Made by a program: the position numbers and the translations under genes
Source of the DNA: Gammaproteobacteria bacterium
GTDB taxonomy: Bacteria; Pseudomonadota; Gammaproteobacteria; JALTLT01
Direction of reading: 5' to 3'
DNA: 16,371 bases
Assembly (NCBI GenBank): GCA_027001815.1
Contig: JALTLT010000217.1
Coordinates: 1 to 16,371, forward strand
Shown: piece after piece, positions 1 to 7,399 of the stretch
Position numbering within the stretch: position 1 is the stretch's first letter
Layout: each line of letters opens with the position of its first letter
The notes under the pieces: generated by a model
The model's database searches: none
What the model was told of the DNA's origin: nothing
What the model saw: the letters and a program-made list of their open reading frames with translations, nothing else

Positions 1-204
1 ACCCTCAACCGGCGGGGCGACCAGTACGTGGGGCGCACCTTCACCCTGGAGACACCGATCGAGAACGGTGTCGGCAAGATCCGCGTCGACGACACCCACT
101 GGCGGGTAGAGGGCCCCGACCTGCCGGTCGGAGAAAAGGTGACGGTGGTAGGGGTGGACGGCACCACCCTGAGGGTGGTGGCAACCGTCAGCAGCGGAAG
201 CTAG
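1..204 (+). CDS. NfeD-like membrane protein, C-terminal fragment (5' end outside window)
   Basis: The first 67 codons of the window are open from base 1 and stop at TAG 202-204. The peptide begins TLNRRGDQYVGR and continues as an alternating beta-rich segment with a GPDLPVGEKVTVVGVDG motif. This is the typical C-terminal OB-fold of NfeD/YbbK-family inner-membrane proteins, which usually work with an SPFH/stomatin-type partner in membrane quality control or microdomain organisation. The membrane-spanning N-terminal half and any partner gene lie upstream of the window, so the subfamily cannot be settled. The gene converges on the cytochrome gene ending at 454; hairpins immediately downstream (213-277) could end its transcript. 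The family call rests on motif resemblance alone. Confidence 0.72.
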   Translation, partial: TLNRRGDQYVGRTFTLETPIENGVGKIRVDDTHWRVEGPDLPVGEKVTVVGVDGTTLRVVATVSSGS

Positions 205-212
205 CAGGATGC

Positions 213-277
213 TGAAAACGGCGGTGCATCCATGCACCGCTGCACAGGCTGCCGAAAAACGGTATTTTTTCAACAGC
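213..277 (+). repeat. hairpin repeat module, copy 1
   Basis: This 65-base segment matches the reverse complement of 12528-12591 with only a handful of differences. It holds a perfect 9-bp hairpin, GCGGTGCAT (221-229) and ATGCACCGC (232-240), followed by a second stem in which GCTGCCGAAAAA pairs imperfectly with the T-run and CAACAGC at 264-277. It lies just after the nfeD-like stop codon and may serve as a terminator there. Its presence elsewhere marks it as part of a dispersed intergenic family. Confidence 0.75.
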
Positions 278-324
278 TTCTGTTAACCCGGCAACATCCC
301 GTATCGTGTTCAGGATCTTATTTT

Positions 325-431
325 GGAAACTCTGAACAATTCATCCCTGTCTTGTAAGAGTACGGGAGCCAAAAAACTCGGTTTTCGGCTCCCTTGCAAA
401 AGCGATCACCTGCGGTGATTGATTTTGGCGG
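325..431 (-). repeat. hairpin-array repeat, copy 1 (inverted relative to 16011-16117)
   Basis: Read on the minus strand, these 107 bases match 16011-16117 nearly throughout. In order they hold an ATCACC-GCA-GGTGAT hairpin, a GGGAGCC/GGCTCCC hairpin with inner A/T pairs, and a weaker ACTCT/CAGAGT hairpin. Here the array follows the stop codon of the monoheme cytochrome gene (454) on the same strand, whereas other copies precede genes. The surrounding spacer 205-453 has no credible gene; it also has a TTAACCCGGCAA motif (284-295) that recurs at 12354-12365. Confidence 0.85.
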
Positions 432-453
432 ATACCTCCGAACGGAACCGGTC

Positions 454-918
454 TCACTCCCGCTCCAGGTCGATCCGGTAGGCGGCATGGCAGGCGACAC
501 AGTTCTGCATCAGCTCACCGAGCTGCTGCAGGGTATGGGCGGGATCACCGAGATCCCGCGCATCCATGGCGAGCAGATCGAACTTGCGGTGGGTATCGAA
601 GCCGAGTTTCTTGAACTCCATGGGCAGCTTGCCCATCAGTGACCCCGGCACCGCCTGCTGGGCCGCTGCCCCCACCGCTGCAGCCGCCTCCGCCACCGCC
701 GCCATCTCCTCACGGTTCGCCGCGGCAACAATCTGCTGGACGCTGACGAGAAAGGCGCGCATTTCGCCCAGCACCAGATTGCGTTCCCCGTCGGCGAGCT
801 GGATCGCCAGGCGGCCATCACTGCTGGCCAGGGTACTGCCCTGGACGAGAAACTTCCAGACACCGGCGACGATCACTGCCAGCAGCAAGACGACGACCAC
901 ACCACACTTCTTGTTCAT
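454..918 (-). CDS. membrane-anchored class-II-like (cytochrome c'-type) monoheme cytochrome
   Basis: The gene encodes 154 residues. Residues 6-24 form one hydrophobic segment right after MNKKC with no clear cleavage site, so the protein is probably an N-terminally anchored periplasmic cytochrome. The only heme motif is near the C terminus, CVACH (140-144), followed by AAYR. The CxxCHxx[YF][KR] ending after a largely helical, Ala-rich domain is characteristic of class II cytochromes c / cytochrome c'. GGAGAG just before ATG 916-918 is a reasonable ribosome site. The triheme cytochrome gene lies 153 bases upstream on the same strand, and its first heme motif has the same kind of ending (CNGCHKEFR), so the two may be paired electron carriers. 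Physiological partners and ligand binding (NO, CO) cannot be told from sequence. Confidence 0.85.
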   Translation of the reverse strand: MNKKCGVVVVLLLAVIVAGVWKFLVQGSTLASSDGRLAIQLADGERNLVLGEMRAFLVSVQQIVAAANREEMAAVAEAAAAVGAAAQQAVPGSLMGKLPMEFKKLGFDTHRKFDLLAMDARDLGDPAHTLQQLGELMQNCVACHAAYRIDLERE

Positions 919-1071
919 GCTCTCTCCCTCACGATTGCCGTTCTCTCGCTCATCCGGCGGAGGCGACGCACCCTCCCCGGAGCCGATTTTGCGATCAAGC
1001 TATCACAAATCGACCCGGCATGTCTCCCTCCCCTCCCACATCGGCCAGGAAGCATCACCGGGGCGGGATGC

Positions 1072-1920
1072 CTACTCGCCCGAAAGGAGTTCCCTCAGTT
1101 CTGCCGGGGTGCGATGAAGGGAGTGACAGCGTGAACAGGTCTCCACGGCCACCTCTCCCAGCCGCTCCAAGGCCTTTCGCGGCGTGTTCTTATCCATCAG
1201 GGGAACGACCTGCTGCAGCTTCTCCAGCACCGGGCGGCCGAGAATCTCGTCCACCGTCGACGCATTTTCGTGACAACCGCCGCAACTCCCGCGCAGATCG
1301 GAGAGGCGCTGCTGGAGTTTTTCCCGGGCGAGGGTGGCCGCCTCCGCGCGGCCATCGCGCAGGGCGATGAAGAGACGGTTGAGAGAGATGGAGAGCCCCT
1401 CCATGGCGTCGTGGAACGCCACCTCCTCCAGGGTCTCGCTGTCCTCCACCTTCACCCGGCCGAAATCGGGGGTACGGTAGAGGGCCGCCGCAGTGAAGCG
1501 AAACTCCTTGTGGCAGCCGTTACAGGAGATGCCGATCTTGCGCTGCGCGCGACCGACTCCCTCTGCATCACCCGCGCGGGCCGCCTCCAGCAGCTTCTCC
1601 GCCCACTCCACCTCCAGTTCGTCCTTCCACTCGGGCACCATCTCGCCGATGGAGCGGTAGTCCTTCACGAGCTGCTCCGCCCACTTCACCAGCAGATCGC
1701 GCTCTCCCAGCGCCGCGTACTCGGAGACCGCCAGCATCGCCCGCCGGAGACGGAACATGGTGTGCAGCCAGACGTGTCGCTCACTGGCCGGCTTGTACCA
1801 CTTGCCCAGGGAGGCTGGCGGAAGGGAGAGGGAGACCTCGGCATCGTCCTCCTGGGCCAAGGCCGCATGGGGCAGCATTACCAGCAGTGCGACGGTCATC
1901 CATTTGCCGATTCTTTGCAT
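1072..1920 (-). CDS. secreted triheme cytochrome c with cytochrome c'-like repeats
   Basis: The gene encodes 282 residues with a signal peptide (1-22, cleavage after ALA) and three heme motifs: CNGCH (133-137), CGGCH (213-217) and CSRCH (262-266). Each motif ends a mostly helical segment rich in Leu, Glu and Arg, suggesting three concatenated c'-like units. The first unit is the most complete and ends CHKEFR as class II cytochromes do; the last two are short. The open frame continues upstream to 2853, but the start is placed at ATG 1918-1920: a signal peptide begins there, a GGAG-containing ribosome site (AGGAGAGAGAG) precedes it, and the upstream extension would run antisense through the methyltransferase gene. 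A possible minus-strand -10 (CATAAT, complement of 1967-1972) lies upstream. The likely role is periplasmic electron transfer; the substrate is unknown. Confidence 0.87.
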   Translation of the reverse strand: MQRIGKWMTVALLVMLPHAALAQEDDAEVSLSLPPASLGKWYKPASERHVWLHTMFRLRRAMLAVSEYAALGERDLLVKWAEQLVKDYRSIGEMVPEWKDELEVEWAEKLLEAARAGDAEGVGRAQRKIGISCNGCHKEFRFTAAALYRTPDFGRVKVEDSETLEEVAFHDAMEGLSISLNRLFIALRDGRAEAATLAREKLQQRLSDLRGSCGGCHENASTVDEILGRPVLEKLQQVVPLMDKNTPRKALERLGEVAVETCSRCHSLHRTPAELRELLSGE

Positions 1921-2062
1921 CTCTCTCTCCTCATGGTGGTTCGGTGGGAACGGCTGGCGTGGGGGGATTATGGCACCCCACCGCACGGCAAAAAACCCCT
2001 CTTCTTCACGGACTTGAAAAAGCGTGAACCACGTCCGCACGACGCGGTGAGGGTACCGGGCG

Positions 2063-2068
2063 TATAAT
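2063..2068 (+). promoter_or_regulatory. possible -10 element of the methyltransferase gene
   Basis: A consensus TATAAT lies 29 bases upstream of ATG 2098 in the 177-base divergent spacer. No good -35 hexamer is seen 16-18 bases upstream (the sequence there is GC-rich), so this would be a weak or activator-dependent promoter. Confidence 0.35.
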
Positions 2069-2097
2069 GTGCCGCCCCAAGACCGGAAGGAGCAGCC

Positions 2098-2805
2098 ATG
2101 CAGATCGCCGACCCCACCGCCACCACCTTGCGTGCCGAACGTGAGGTCTACGAGGAGCTTCTCGAGCTGGACGACAAACGGATCCTCGATCTCGGTTGTG
2201 GAGGCGCCTGGCATACCCGTTTTCTGGCCGAGGGAGGATCCGGCCGCCGGGTGACCGGCCTCGAGGTGGACGCCATCCAGCACCGGAAGAATCTCGCCAT
2301 CGAAGGCTATCCCAACATCACCTTCCGCGCCGGCGGCGCCGAGGCGATCCCGGCCGAAGACGAGAGCTTCGACCTGGTCTTCATGTTCAAGTCGCTCCAC
2401 CACGTCCCCGGGCCGCTCATGGACCAGGCGCTGTCGGAGATCCGGCGGGTACTGGTACCTGGAGGGCTGGCATGGATCTCGGAGCCGGTCTTCGCCGGCG
2501 ATTTCAACGAGGTGCTGCGTCTCTTCCACGACGAGAGCCGGGTGCGTCGTGCCGCCTTCGAGGCGGTGAAGCGGGCGGTTGAGAACGGAGTCCTCGCTCT
2601 GGAACGGCAGATCTTCTTCCTCAACCCCATGCATTTCGAGGATTTCGACGAATTCGCGGAGCGCATCATCGGCGTCACCCATACCCGTCACGACCTGAGC
2701 GAGGAGAAGCTGGCCCAGGTGCGCACCGCCTTCGAGCGCCACATGACCGACGACGGCGCCCATTTCGCCCAGCCGATCCGCGTCGACCTGTTGCGCCGCG
2801 ACTGA
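2098..2805 (+). CDS. class I SAM-dependent methyltransferase
   Basis: The gene encodes 235 residues. Motif I ILDLGCGG lies at 29-36, the acidic end of strand 2 at GLEVDA (54-59), a FDLVFMFKSLHHV strand at 91-103, and the post-motif LVPGGLAWISEP at 119-130. This order is that of the Methyltransf_11/25 class I fold. The length is typical of a single-domain enzyme with a C-terminal helical cap (about 135-235), which probably sets specificity. GGAAGGAG sits a few bases before ATG 2098. The gene diverges from the cytochromes and lies 160 bases before the Bat operon, so neither neighbourhood assigns a substrate. It is predicted to be cytosolic: there is no signal peptide or membrane segment. Confidence 0.9.
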   Translation: MQIADPTATTLRAEREVYEELLELDDKRILDLGCGGAWHTRFLAEGGSGRRVTGLEVDAIQHRKNLAIEGYPNITFRAGGAEAIPAEDESFDLVFMFKSLHHVPGPLMDQALSEIRRVLVPGGLAWISEPVFAGDFNEVLRLFHDESRVRRAAFEAVKRAVENGVLALERQIFFLNPMHFEDFDEFAERIIGVTHTRHDLSEEKLAQVRTAFERHMTDDGAHFAQPIRVDLLRRD

Positions 2806-2965
2806 ACGTCCTGCCGCCTTTGTTGCCCTCCGACGGCACCGGCGCCAAATCAATTAGAATACAATGGATAGCTACTGCTGTTGCACGCGCCGCGAAAAGG
2901 CCGCAGGATAGCGCGACATTCGATTCCCGCGCCGTCACCGTGGCGCCGTCAACGCAGCAGGCAGT

Positions 2966-3922
2966 ATGACTCCCGAAGCCCTCACCCCCCTTCGCTCACA
3001 CATCCACTCCCGCGTCATCGGCCAGCAGAACCTCATCGACGGCATGCTCATCTGCCTGCTGTCGGACGGTCACCTGCTGGTGGAGGGCATGCCGGGACTG
3101 GCCAAGACCACCGCCGTCAACGCCCTCTCCGAGGGTCTCGAGGGCGATTTCCACCGCGTCCAGTTCACGCCGGACCTGCTCCCCTCCGACCTGGTGGGCA
3201 CCGACATCTACCGCCACGAGAAGGCGGAATTCGAGTTCCGTCCCGGACCGCTGTTCCACAACATCCTGCTGGCGGACGAGGTGAACCGGGCACCGGCCAA
3301 GGTACAGTCGGCCCTCCTGGAGGCGATGGCGGAGCGGCAGATCACGGTGGGTCAGAAGACCTACCCCCTGCCACCCCTCTTCATGGTGCTGGCCACCCAG
3401 AACCCGGTGGAGCAGGAGGGAACCTATCACCTGCCGGAGGCGCAGCTCGACCGTTTCCTGATGCAGGTGCGGGTCGACTACCCCAGCCATGAAGAGGAAC
3501 TGGCGATCCTCGAACTGGATCACGACCGCCAGCTGGAGGCCTCCCCGCCACCGGCCGATCCCCTCGGCCAGGAGACCCTCTTCGCCATGCGTGCCGCGGT
3601 GGCCGACCTCCATCTGGACGACCGCATCAAGCGCTACATCGTCGATCTCGTCCAGGCGACCCGCCATGCCGGCGCCTACGACGAGGAGCTGGCCCGCTGG
3701 TGCCGGTTCGGCGCCTCGCCCCGCGCCTCCCTGGCCCTGGCACGCTGCGCCCGCGCCCGGGCCTGGCTGGACGGCGAGACCTTCGTCACCCCCGAGCATG
3801 TGCAGCGGGTGGCACCGGAGATCCTGCGCCATCGCCTGCTCCTCTCCTTCGAGGCCGAGGCAGAGGGGATCACCTCCGACGATCTGATCGGCCGACTGCT
3901 CTCGCTGGTGGCGATCCCCTGA
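2966..3922 (+). CDS. moxR: MoxR-family AAA+ ATPase
   Basis: The gene encodes 318 residues. Walker A is GMPGLAKT (41-48), Walker B ILLADEVNR (100-108), sensor 1 ATQNP (143-147), and the sensor-2 region GASPRA (249-254), followed by a helical lid domain to the end. The length and the FRPGPLFHNILLADEVNRAPAK stretch (91-112) are standard for MoxR ATPases. These act as ATP-driven chaperones for von Willebrand A proteins or metalloenzymes. It is the first gene of a seven-gene cluster, followed after 8 bases by its usual partner, a DUF58 protein. AGCAGG is a weak ribosome site before ATG 2966. The 160 bases upstream contain AT-rich TAGAAT/TACAAT hexamers at 2855-2865 that could be a -10, but no convincing -35 is visible. 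Confidence 0.95.
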   Translation: MTPEALTPLRSHIHSRVIGQQNLIDGMLICLLSDGHLLVEGMPGLAKTTAVNALSEGLEGDFHRVQFTPDLLPSDLVGTDIYRHEKAEFEFRPGPLFHNILLADEVNRAPAKVQSALLEAMAERQITVGQKTYPLPPLFMVLATQNPVEQEGTYHLPEAQLDRFLMQVRVDYPSHEEELAILELDHDRQLEASPPPADPLGQETLFAMRAAVADLHLDDRIKRYIVDLVQATRHAGAYDEELARWCRFGASPRASLALARCARARAWLDGETFVTPEHVQRVAPEILRHRLLLSFEAEAEGITSDDLIGRLLSLVAIP

Positions 3923-3930
3923 GCGGCACG

Positions 3931-4863
3931 ATGGCGGTCGCCTTCCCCAAGCCCCACCTGGACGACCTGCTGGAGCTGCGTCACCAGGCGCGCGCCCTCG
4001 GCATCGCCTCGCACCATCTGGTCAACACCACCTTCACCGGTCTCTACGCCTCGGTGTTCCGCGGTCAGGGGCTCAACTTCGAAGAGGTGCGCGAATACCG
4101 CGAGGGCGACGACATCCGCAACATGGACTGGAAGGTGACCGCCCGCACCGGCGACCCCCACCTCAAGGTCTTCCGGGAGGAGAGGGAGAGGAGTGTGCTG
4201 ATCTGCGTGGACGTGGGGCCCCACATGGCCTTCGGTACCCGCGGTACCTTCAAGTCGGTCCAGGCGGCCCGCGCCTGCGCCCTCCTCGGCTGGGCCGCCA
4301 ACAGCCTCCACGACCGGGTGGGTGGACTGCTGATCGGTGATCTCGGCGATCGGGGTCACCACTTCCGCCCCACCAAGGACCGCCGCGCCCTGTGGCGCAT
4401 GCTCCACGCCCTCACCGATCCCCCCTCCTCTGCCCGACCCTCTCCTCCCGCCCTGCTGCCGGAGATGCTTCGCCAGGGTGCCCGGGGACTGGGCAGCGGC
4501 GGGCTGGTCTTCGTCATCGCCGATTTCAATCGCCCCCAGACCGACCTCAGGCGGGCCCTGGCACTGCTCTGCCAGCACAACACGGTGGTGCTGGTGCCGG
4601 TGGACGACCCCGCCGAGCGCGATCTGCCGGCAATGGGAAAGGTGCTGTTCCGGGGACCGGAGGGCGAGCTTCTCGAGGTGGATACGGACGATGCCGCCGG
4701 TCGGCGGGCATGGCGCGAGGCGTGGCAGCGGCGCCGGGACGCCCTCAACGCCATCGCCAGCCGGGTGGGGGTCACGGTGATCCCGATCCGCACCGACGAG
4801 GATGTCCACCACTCGCTCATGGAGGGACTGCGTCGCCGGGCGCGGTTCTGGAGAGGCCTGTGA
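3931..4863 (+). CDS. DUF58 protein with von Willebrand A-like fold
   Basis: The gene encodes 310 residues from ATG 3931. The frame is open upstream to 3700 but that would overlap moxR heavily, and the DUF58 homology begins only after 3931. The family signature, EVREYREGDDIRNMDWKVTAR (about 52-72), is followed by HLKVFREERERSVLICVDVG (77-96). That strand is where a vWA domain carries its metal site DxSxS, but here the sequence is DVGPH (94-98), lacking both serines, so metal binding of the usual kind is unlikely. A second Rossmann strand, GLVFVIADFN, is at 191-200. DUF58 proteins are standard companions of MoxR. The stop codon overlaps the GTG start of the next gene. Confidence 0.92.
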   Translation: MAVAFPKPHLDDLLELRHQARALGIASHHLVNTTFTGLYASVFRGQGLNFEEVREYREGDDIRNMDWKVTARTGDPHLKVFREERERSVLICVDVGPHMAFGTRGTFKSVQAARACALLGWAANSLHDRVGGLLIGDLGDRGHHFRPTKDRRALWRMLHALTDPPSSARPSPPALLPEMLRQGARGLGSGGLVFVIADFNRPQTDLRRALALLCQHNTVVLVPVDDPAERDLPAMGKVLFRGPEGELLEVDTDDAAGRRAWREAWQRRRDALNAIASRVGVTVIPIRTDEDVHHSLMEGLRRRARFWRGL

Positions 4864-5363
4864 ACTCCGGAAGCCTCATCGCCCGCATGCGCGACATCCA
4901 CGGCATCGACCCGGTCTCCGCCTGGCCACCGGGATGGGGATGGTGGCTGCTGGCACTCCTTGCCCTGGCAGCACTGCTCGCCCTGCTCCTCTTCGTTCGC
5001 GACCTGATCCGCTATCCCCGCGGCTCCTGGCAGCGGGACGCCCGCCACCGGCTGCGGCGGCTGCGCAGGCAGGCCCCCCGCCTGGCGAGCCACGAGATCG
5101 CCGGCGAACTCTCCGAACTGCTGCGACGCATCGCCATCGCCCGCCTCGGGCGGAAAGAGGCGGCCGGTCTCTCCGGAGAGGCGTGGCTGGCCTGGCTCGA
5201 GGAGAACGATCCACGGGGTTTCCCCTGGCGGGCGCGGGGTGTCTGCCTGCTCACCCTGCCCTACGCGCCAGCGGGAGACGATTGCGCCGAACGGGGCACC
5301 CTGACGGAACTGATCGGCGCGCTGCAGGCCTGGACCCGCAGGGGACGGGGACGCCGTGTTTGA
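4860..5363 (+). CDS. DUF4381 membrane protein of the Bat operon
   Basis: The gene encodes 167 residues, starting at GTG 4860-4862, which overlaps the DUF58 stop as GTGA. The N-terminal MNSGSLIARMRDIHGIDPVSAWPPGWGWW is followed by a single transmembrane helix (about 28-47) and a basic stretch, RHRLRRLRRQ (62-71). The C-terminal part is helical and probably cytoplasmic, with ELSELLRRIAIARLG and SGEAWLAWLEEND. This is the DUF4381 pattern, seen between DUF58 and batA genes in proteobacteria; its biochemical role is unknown, and a membrane scaffold for the vWA proteins is a reasonable inference. An upstream ATG in frame exists at 4392 but would overlap DUF58 by hundreds of bases, so it is rejected. 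Only the GTG start gives a normal protein. Confidence 0.88.
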   Translation: MNSGSLIARMRDIHGIDPVSAWPPGWGWWLLALLALAALLALLLFVRDLIRYPRGSWQRDARHRLRRLRRQAPRLASHEIAGELSELLRRIAIARLGRKEAAGLSGEAWLAWLEENDPRGFPWRARGVCLLTLPYAPAGDDCAERGTLTELIGALQAWTRRGRGRRV

Positions 5364-6390
5364 GTTCCACCGACCCTGGCTGGCCCTGCTCCTCCTGGTG
5401 CCGTTGCTGTTGTGGTGGTTGGGGCGCCGGCATCACGGGGGGGCCACCGAGCGGGCGCGCCGCCAGATCACCCTCCTCCATCCGGACACCGCGCGGATGG
5501 TCCTCTCCTTTCCCGTGCGCCCCGCAGGGGAGCCGGCCTCCAGCCGTCTCTACCTGCTGCTGCTGGCCCTCACCTGGCTCGCCCTCACCCTCACCCTGAT
5601 GGGCCCGCGCTGGATGGAACCGTGGCAGCAGGAGCGCATCGAGGGGTACGATCTGTTGCTGGCGGTGGATGCCTCACACTCCATGGAGGCGCTCGACTTC
5701 ACCGTGGGTGGGCGCCAGGTGAGTCGCATGCAGGTGGTGAAGGGGGTGATGGGGCGCTTCATCGAGGGACGACGCAACGACCGGGTCGGACTGGTGATCT
5801 TCGGCAGCCAGGCCTTCGTCCTCTCACCCCTCACCCTCGACCGCCAGGCGGTGCGCCGCCTGCTGGAGAATCTCTCTCCGCGCATGGCCGGCGACGGGAC
5901 CGCCATGGGGGACGCCATCGCCCTGGGGGTGAAGAAGCTCCGTCAGCGCCCCGAAGGCTCCCGGGTGCTGGTGCTGGTGGCCGACGGGGAGAACACCACC
6001 GGCATCATTCCACCCCTGGAGGCGGCACGCCTGGCGGCGGCCGAGGGGGTGCGCATCTACGCCATCGGGGTCGGCTCCGAACAGGAGGAGGTGGCGATCA
6101 TGGAGAACGGCCATCTGGTCACCCGCAGCGATCTGGGCTTCGACGAGGAGGTGATGCGGACCCTCGCCCGGCTCACGGGCGGAGCCTACTTCCGTGCCAC
6201 CGACACCGACACCCTGGAGAGGATCTACGGCGAGATCGACCGCCTGGAGAGGAGTGTGGCGGAGTCGCGTACGCTCTACATCCCCCACCCCCTCTTCCGC
6301 TGGCCGCTCGGCCTCGCTCTGCTGCTCCTGCTGCTGCTCGGCCTCTTCCCTGCCCTGCGGGGGCGCCGCCTGGAGCTGCGTCGTGACTGA
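5356..6390 (+). CDS. batA: BatA-like von Willebrand A membrane protein
   Basis: The gene encodes 344 residues from GTG 5356, overlapping the DUF4381 stop by 8 bases. There are two N-terminal transmembrane helices (7-22 and 64-83), a vWA domain (about 97-295) and a C-terminal helix (316-334). The metal-ion-dependent adhesion site is complete: DASHS (105-109), Thr182 in DGTAMG (180-185) and Asp210 in ADGENTTG (209-216). This topology is that of BatA/BatB proteins of the aerotolerance operon. The complete site contrasts with the altered sites in DUF58 and BatB from the same operon, so this is the subunit most likely to bind a metal and a partner. In the family the proteins sit in the inner membrane with the vWA domain exposed in the periplasm. 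Confidence 0.93.
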   Translation: MFEFHRPWLALLLLVPLLLWWLGRRHHGGATERARRQITLLHPDTARMVLSFPVRPAGEPASSRLYLLLLALTWLALTLTLMGPRWMEPWQQERIEGYDLLLAVDASHSMEALDFTVGGRQVSRMQVVKGVMGRFIEGRRNDRVGLVIFGSQAFVLSPLTLDRQAVRRLLENLSPRMAGDGTAMGDAIALGVKKLRQRPEGSRVLVLVADGENTTGIIPPLEAARLAAAEGVRIYAIGVGSEQEEVAIMENGHLVTRSDLGFDEEVMRTLARLTGGAYFRATDTDTLERIYGEIDRLERSVAESRTLYIPHPLFRWPLGLALLLLLLLGLFPALRGRRLELRRD

Positions 6391-7399
6391 ACTCGGTTTC
6401 CACTTCTCGGCCCCGCAATGGCTCTGGGCACTGCTGGCGATCCCGCCCGTGCTGCTCTGGCGAAGGCTGAGCGCCCCCCGCCGCCGCGGCGGCGACGAGA
6501 TCCGCTACGCGGACCCCCATCTCCTGCCCTTCCTGACCGGCGAGACGGCTCGCAGAGAGGAGAGACCATGGGGCGCCCTGCTGCTCTGGTCGCTCGCCTG
6601 GGCCCTGCTGACCCTTGCCCAGGCGGGTCCTCGCTGGGACCAGCAGCGCATCGCCGCCTTCAGCCCCGACGCCGATCTGGTGATCCTGCTCGACCTCTCT
6701 CTCTCCATGAACGTCGCCGACACCCCGCCGAGCCGCCTGGAGCGGGCCAAGCAGGAGATCGCCGACCTGGTGGGGGCCCGGCACGGCATCCCGGTGGGTC
6801 TGGTGGCGTTCGCCTCCCTGCCGCACGTGGTGGCCCCCATCACCGAGGATGGGGAGAGTCTGCAGCGGCGGCTGCCGGCCCTCGACACATCGCTGGTCCG
6901 TCTCACCGGCAGCCGTCCCGCCCTCGCCCTGCGGCGCGGCGCCGAACTGCTGGCCGCCCAGCCGGAGGGAGACGTCCGTCACCTGCTGCTGATCACCGAT
7001 GGCGACTTCCCGACCGGCGAGGATCTGGATGAGGAGGTCGCGGCCCTGGCGGAGCGCGGTGTCCGGTTGCACATCCTGGGCGTCGGAACCACCAGGGGTG
7101 GAAGGGTCCCTGCCGGCGGCCGTCCCCTCTCCACACCGGACGGCCGCCCCGTCATCTCACATCTGGAGGAGCGGAGACTGAAGGGCCTGGCCGCCGCCGG
7201 GAGGGGCATCTACCGCACCGCCGACTTCCGCGACACCGACACCGGCGCGATCGTGAAACGGATCCTGGCGGAGGCGTCGGTGCGAGCCGACCAGGAACGG
7301 CGCGCCACCGTCTGGAACGAGCGCTACCACTGGTTCGTGCTGCCCGCCTCTCTGCTGCTGTTGCGCCTCTTTCACGGTCGCTGGAGGGGCAACCCGTGA
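6383..7399 (+). CDS. batB: BatB-like von Willebrand A membrane protein
   Basis: The gene encodes 338 residues from GTG 6383, overlapping batA by 8 bases; the frame is open upstream but homology starts here. There are N-terminal helices at about 12-26 and 63-80, a vWA domain at about 97-297 and a C-terminal helix at 316-330. The metal site has DLSLS (104-108) and Asp206 in TDGDFPTG (205-212). The loop that normally gives the threonine ligand (SGTxxG-like) reads RLTGSRPALAL (173-183), so that ligand is uncertain (Thr175 may substitute). It pairs with BatA. In other bacteria batB is often fused to the TPR protein; here the TPR gene is separate and overlaps by GTGA. Confidence 0.92.
   Translation: MTELGFHFSAPQWLWALLAIPPVLLWRRLSAPRRRGGDEIRYADPHLLPFLTGETARREERPWGALLLWSLAWALLTLAQAGPRWDQQRIAAFSPDADLVILLDLSLSMNVADTPPSRLERAKQEIADLVGARHGIPVGLVAFASLPHVVAPITEDGESLQRRLPALDTSLVRLTGSRPALALRRGAELLAAQPEGDVRHLLLITDGDFPTGEDLDEEVAALAERGVRLHILGVGTTRGGRVPAGGRPLSTPDGRPVISHLEERRLKGLAAAGRGIYRTADFRDTDTGAIVKRILAEASVRADQERRATVWNERYHWFVLPASLLLLRLFHGRWRGNP

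Noticed and set aside
985..1015. CRP/FNR-like palindrome TGTGATAGCTTGATCGCA (minus strand) before the monoheme cytochrome
   Set aside because: The half-sites are 8 bases apart and the second is imperfect; it fits neither the CRP nor the FNR consensus spacing.
1072..2853. 593-codon minus-strand frame that joins the triheme cytochrome to upstream sequence
   Set aside because: The part beyond 1920 is antisense to the methyltransferase and has no family features; a signal peptide and ribosome site mark the start at 1920.
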